Of a stretch of 62,731 nucleotides of DNA, positions 60,347 to 62,731 are shown piece by piece. How positions within the stretch are numbered: position 1 is the first letter of the stretch; each line of letters opens with the position of its first letter. The notes under the pieces were generated by a model. It saw only the letters and a program-made list of their open reading frames with translations, did not search any database and had not been told where the DNA came from. Both the position numbers and the translations under genes were made by a program. This stretch comes from an uncultured Eubacteriales bacterium (GTDB taxonomy: Bacteria > Bacillota > Clostridia > Oscillospirales > Acutalibacteraceae): positions 1 to 62,731 of the forward strand of contig CAQZPH010000003.1 of NCBI GenBank assembly GCA_948933715.1, read 5' to 3'.

Positions 60347-61873
60347 TTAAGTTCTGATTATTTTTTTGAACCAATTTATGTCGTTTTTTTGTATTGTGCC
60401 CGAGAGCATTAGTGATACAACATATAATATGATGCTAAAAGTTATTTCAAAGATAACTCTTGAAAATATAGAATTAATTGGATAATTGGATACTATTAAC
60501 ATCATAAAAACAGTTGAGGCAGCAGAACAAATAAAAGGTTTAAGGATCCAATCCATTAAATCAAGTTTAAGTTCTGTAACTTTAAGTAATCTTGCAATGC
60601 TCAATGTTGAATTTAAAATAGTGCTTGTAAATATCATTATTATAAGACCGTTTATGCCTATAATTGGCAGTAATGTAAATATTAAAATTACTCTTACAAC
60701 AGAATCAATAATATTATAGGACAAGTAGTGTAGCTGTTGATTTAATCCTTTAAGCATACCATCCACTACTTTATCTAAATACATAAGAGGAACCAAGGGA
60801 GCTAGCAAACTTAAATAAGTTCCGCATTCAGAACTTGAATATATGCAAAGCCCTAAATCTTTAGAGAAGAATATAAAAATGTTCATTGTCATTATTGAAA
60901 AAAGTAAAGTTATTTTTAAAACTCGTGCCGTCATATAACTGATATTTTTTTTATGATTTACAGCATTTGCTTCAGACATTTCAGGGATTAACAACATTGA
61001 AAATGATACTAGAAATAGGGTTGGAAAGGTAATAATTGGAGACACCATACCTATTATCATTCCGTATGTAGATAGTGCCTTAGTGCTTGAAGCCCCGTAA
61101 CGTTTAAGCCCTGACGGGATTAATATATTTTCTATGGTACTAAGGCCCGCTCTTAAGGAAGCACTAGCAGTTAGAGGTAAGAATATAAGAATTATTTTTG
61201 AGGATAGTCGTTCTTTAATGGGAGAAGTTATTTTAAACTTTTTAACATCTTTTTTATATAGTACATACGAATATATGCAAGATAAAAATTCTGATATCGT
61301 AGTGCCGATAACGATAGAAGCAAGAGCATATTCAAGGCCAAGTGGCGCTAGTTTACCAATTAAAATTATAAATATTAAAATTTCAATTACTTGTTCAAAG
61401 AGTTGTTCGCTTGCTGTTTGAATTACTTGTCTAACAGCATAAAAGTATCCTCTAAAACAAGATGATATTGCAACAAATGGTAAACCGGGTGCAAGAATTT
61501 TTATAGATAATATAGAACGACTATCTTTTAATATATTTGTGCCGATTTGGTTGGCAAACACAAACATTATTCCACCTGCAATTACACTTATGAAAATGCC
61601 TAAAGACATACACTTGACAATTACGCTTTTGGCTTTTTCATATTGTTCTTTTACGATAAAATCAGTTACAAGCCTTGTTACAGTTAAGCTAATACCAGTG
61701 GTTGAAAAAGTAGCAGCAAAGAAATATATAGATATGACTAGTTGATAAAGACCAATTCCTTCAGCGCCAACTTTGTTGGACATGTATATTCTGAAAAACA
61801 TCCCTATTGTCATATTTATAAGTGATGCACTTGTTAAAAGCAAAGCATTCATCATAAAAGTTTTCTTTTTCAT
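60347..61873 (-). CDS. Lipid II flippase-like protein, SpoVB/MurJ family
   Basis: The 508-residue protein has about 14 membrane helices of the MOP superfamily. It opens LTSASLINMTIGMFFRIYMSNKVGAEGIGLYQLV, which matches SpoVB (residues 14-47). Members flip lipid-linked precursors; SpoVB is needed for cortex synthesis in Bacillus, and other paralogues act in vegetative growth or polysaccharide export. In a spore-former a SpoVB role is likely but paralogues are common. ATG 61873 on the minus strand. Confidence 0.85.
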   Translation of the reverse strand: MKKKTFMMNALLLTSASLINMTIGMFFRIYMSNKVGAEGIGLYQLVISIYFFAATFSTTGISLTVTRLVTDFIVKEQYEKAKSVIVKCMSLGIFISVIAGGIMFVFANQIGTNILKDSRSILSIKILAPGLPFVAISSCFRGYFYAVRQVIQTASEQLFEQVIEILIFIILIGKLAPLGLEYALASIVIGTTISEFLSCIYSYVLYKKDVKKFKITSPIKERLSSKIILIFLPLTASASLRAGLSTIENILIPSGLKRYGASSTKALSTYGMIIGMVSPIITFPTLFLVSFSMLLIPEMSEANAVNHKKNISYMTARVLKITLLFSIMTMNIFIFFSKDLGLCIYSSSECGTYLSLLAPLVPLMYLDKVVDGMLKGLNQQLHYLSYNIIDSVVRVILIFTLLPIIGINGLIIMIFTSTILNSTLSIARLLKVTELKLDLMDWILKPFICSAASTVFMMLIVSNYPINSIFSRVIFEITFSIILYVVSLMLSGTIQKNDINWFKKIIRT

Positions 61874-61993
61874 AAATTATTTAACACTCCATTTCCTTGT
61901 TAGATGTATATGCTGCCCCGTTTTTTATTATGTTCTGGTAATTATCGTGAAAATATGTTAAAATTAATATTGGGGGGACATGGAGGATCAATT

Positions 61994-62497
61994 ATGGAAT
62001 TTAAAAAAATTTTTAAGATAATGAATGAGTCGTTTCAAAATAATGAAATGAGAACTTATGAAAGTCAAAGGAAGTTATTAAAAAATGAAAACTACCGTAT
62101 GTATACGGAATATGACGATAACGATGGTGTGATTGGATTTTTAGCATACTGGAGTTTAAAAAGTTGTATATTTTTTGAACATTTAGCAATATCTAAAAAT
62201 CAAAGAGGAAAAGGAATAGGAACCAAAATCATTTTAAAACATATAAAAAATGCTGAAAAACCAGTGTTCTTAGAGGTGCATCCTCCAGTTACTGCTTTAG
62301 CAAAAAGAAGAATAAATCTTTATAAAAGATTAGGGTTTAACTTAAATCATTTCTATTATGAACAACCCGCTTTAAGAGAAAATGAGTCTTCTCAGCAGTT
62401 AATGATAATGAGTTATCCAAAATCCATATCTGAGACTGATTTTAATAAATATAAAAACGAAATTTATAATAACGTATACAATGTTAAACCTTGTTAG
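61994..62497 (+). CDS. GNAT-family N-acetyltransferase
   Basis: The 167-residue protein has the GNAT core EHLAISKNQRGKGIGTKIILKHI (acetyl-CoA loop Q/RxxGxG/A at about 74-79) and the C-terminal RRINLYKRLGFNLNHFYYEQP. ATG 61994 follows GGAGG; a longer in-frame frame upstream lacks a ribosome site. The substrate is unknown. The next gene (degV) starts 22 bases downstream. Confidence 0.85.
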   Translation: MEFKKIFKIMNESFQNNEMRTYESQRKLLKNENYRMYTEYDDNDGVIGFLAYWSLKSCIFFEHLAISKNQRGKGIGTKIILKHIKNAEKPVFLEVHPPVTALAKRRINLYKRLGFNLNHFYYEQPALRENESSQQLMIMSYPKSISETDFNKYKNEIYNNVYNVKPC

Positions 62498-62519
62498 AAT
62501 TTTATAAGGAGACCTAATT

Positions 62520-62731
62520 ATGAATGATTATATTATTTTTACTGATTCAACGTGCGATTTAGAAGATAAACATATAAATGATTTAGGAGTGCATGTAATA
62601 AAGCTTAAGTTTATATTTGAAGGTAAAACTTATAACGACGGGACGGGAATTTCATATAAGGAATTTTATGACTTATTAAGAGACAAGAAAAATGTAACAA
62701 CGAGTCAAATAAACACAAGTACCTTTGTTGA
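62520..62731 (+). CDS. DegV-family fatty-acid-binding protein, truncated by the window end
   Basis: The first 70 residues are seen (IIFTDSTCDLEDKHINDLGV, KNVTTSQINTSTFV). This fits the DegV N-terminal domain, with TDSTCDL and TTSQ as lipid-binding motifs. DegV/FakB proteins deliver fatty acids to FakA kinase. The start at ATG 62520 follows AAGGAGACC. The gene continues beyond the window, so length and C-terminal domain are not known. Confidence 0.85.
   Translation, partial: MNDYIIFTDSTCDLEDKHINDLGVHVIKLKFIFEGKTYNDGTGISYKEFYDLLRDKKNVTTSQINTSTFV

Overview
The window is AT-rich DNA from an endospore-forming anaerobe of the Clostridia. The evidence is sporulation genes (spoIIAA-spoIIAB-sigF, spoIIE, spoVS, dpaAB, a spoVB-like flippase, a SleC-type cortex-lytic enzyme and a GerQ-like coat protein), an oxygen-sensitive class III ribonucleotide reductase (nrdDG) and a ferrous iron (Feo) operon. 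Most of the window is ordinary chromosomal housekeeping: murC, rny, thrS, trpS, folC, secA, metG, tatD, rqcH, trmK, exoA. I see no insertion sequence, integrase, prophage or CRISPR array. TTG start codons backed by good Shine-Dalgarno sites are frequent.

Layout. 0-3.4 kb: feoA-feoB-small Cys-rich protein-DtxR regulator, with an operator palindrome, then an unusual four-arm hairpin element and tRNA-Val. 3.4-12.7 kb: hexapeptide-repeat protein, murC, dpaAB, ymdB, spoVS, rny, thrS. 12.8-14.3 kb: four tandem Nif11-type leader-peptide genes with their own promoter. 14.5-26.8 kb: tRNA-Gly, trpS, folC, the spoIIA operon, a ydbST-like pair, mtnN, a sigH-like gene followed by a degenerate tRNA-like element, then trmK, a Nif3-like gene and rqcH. 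26.8-35.3 kb: nrdDG with a promoter overlapped by paired NrdR boxes, secA, and a three-gene cortex-lytic operon. 35.6-44.5 kb: spoIIE, two small XRE regulators, tatD, metG, a lone ABC ATPase, a phosphohexomutase and a ComEC-like hydrolase. 44.6-53.4 kb: the accessory locus. 53.5-62.7 kb: coat-like protein, exoA, a GldAFG/DUF4340 ABC system, an orphan leader peptide, Cu/Zn SOD, spoVB-like, GNAT and a truncated degV.

The most interesting system is the peptide-export locus at 44.6-53.4 kb. It encodes a substrate-binding lipoprotein, an HlyD-like adaptor, a C39-peptidase ABC transporter (NHLP type), a second NHLM-type ABC transporter, three GG-motif leader peptides and an HExxH zincin-like protein. 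Together with the four tandem precursors at 13-14 kb and one orphan at 59.5 kb, the window encodes eight double-glycine precursors. None of their predicted cores contains cysteine, and no RiPP modification enzyme is recognisable in the window. The simplest reading is that the C39 transporter trims and exports a family of unmodified, or unusually modified, peptides. Near-consensus Spo0A boxes just downstream of the exporter promoter suggest a link to the sporulation decision. That link, the peptides' activity and the role of the zincin are inference.
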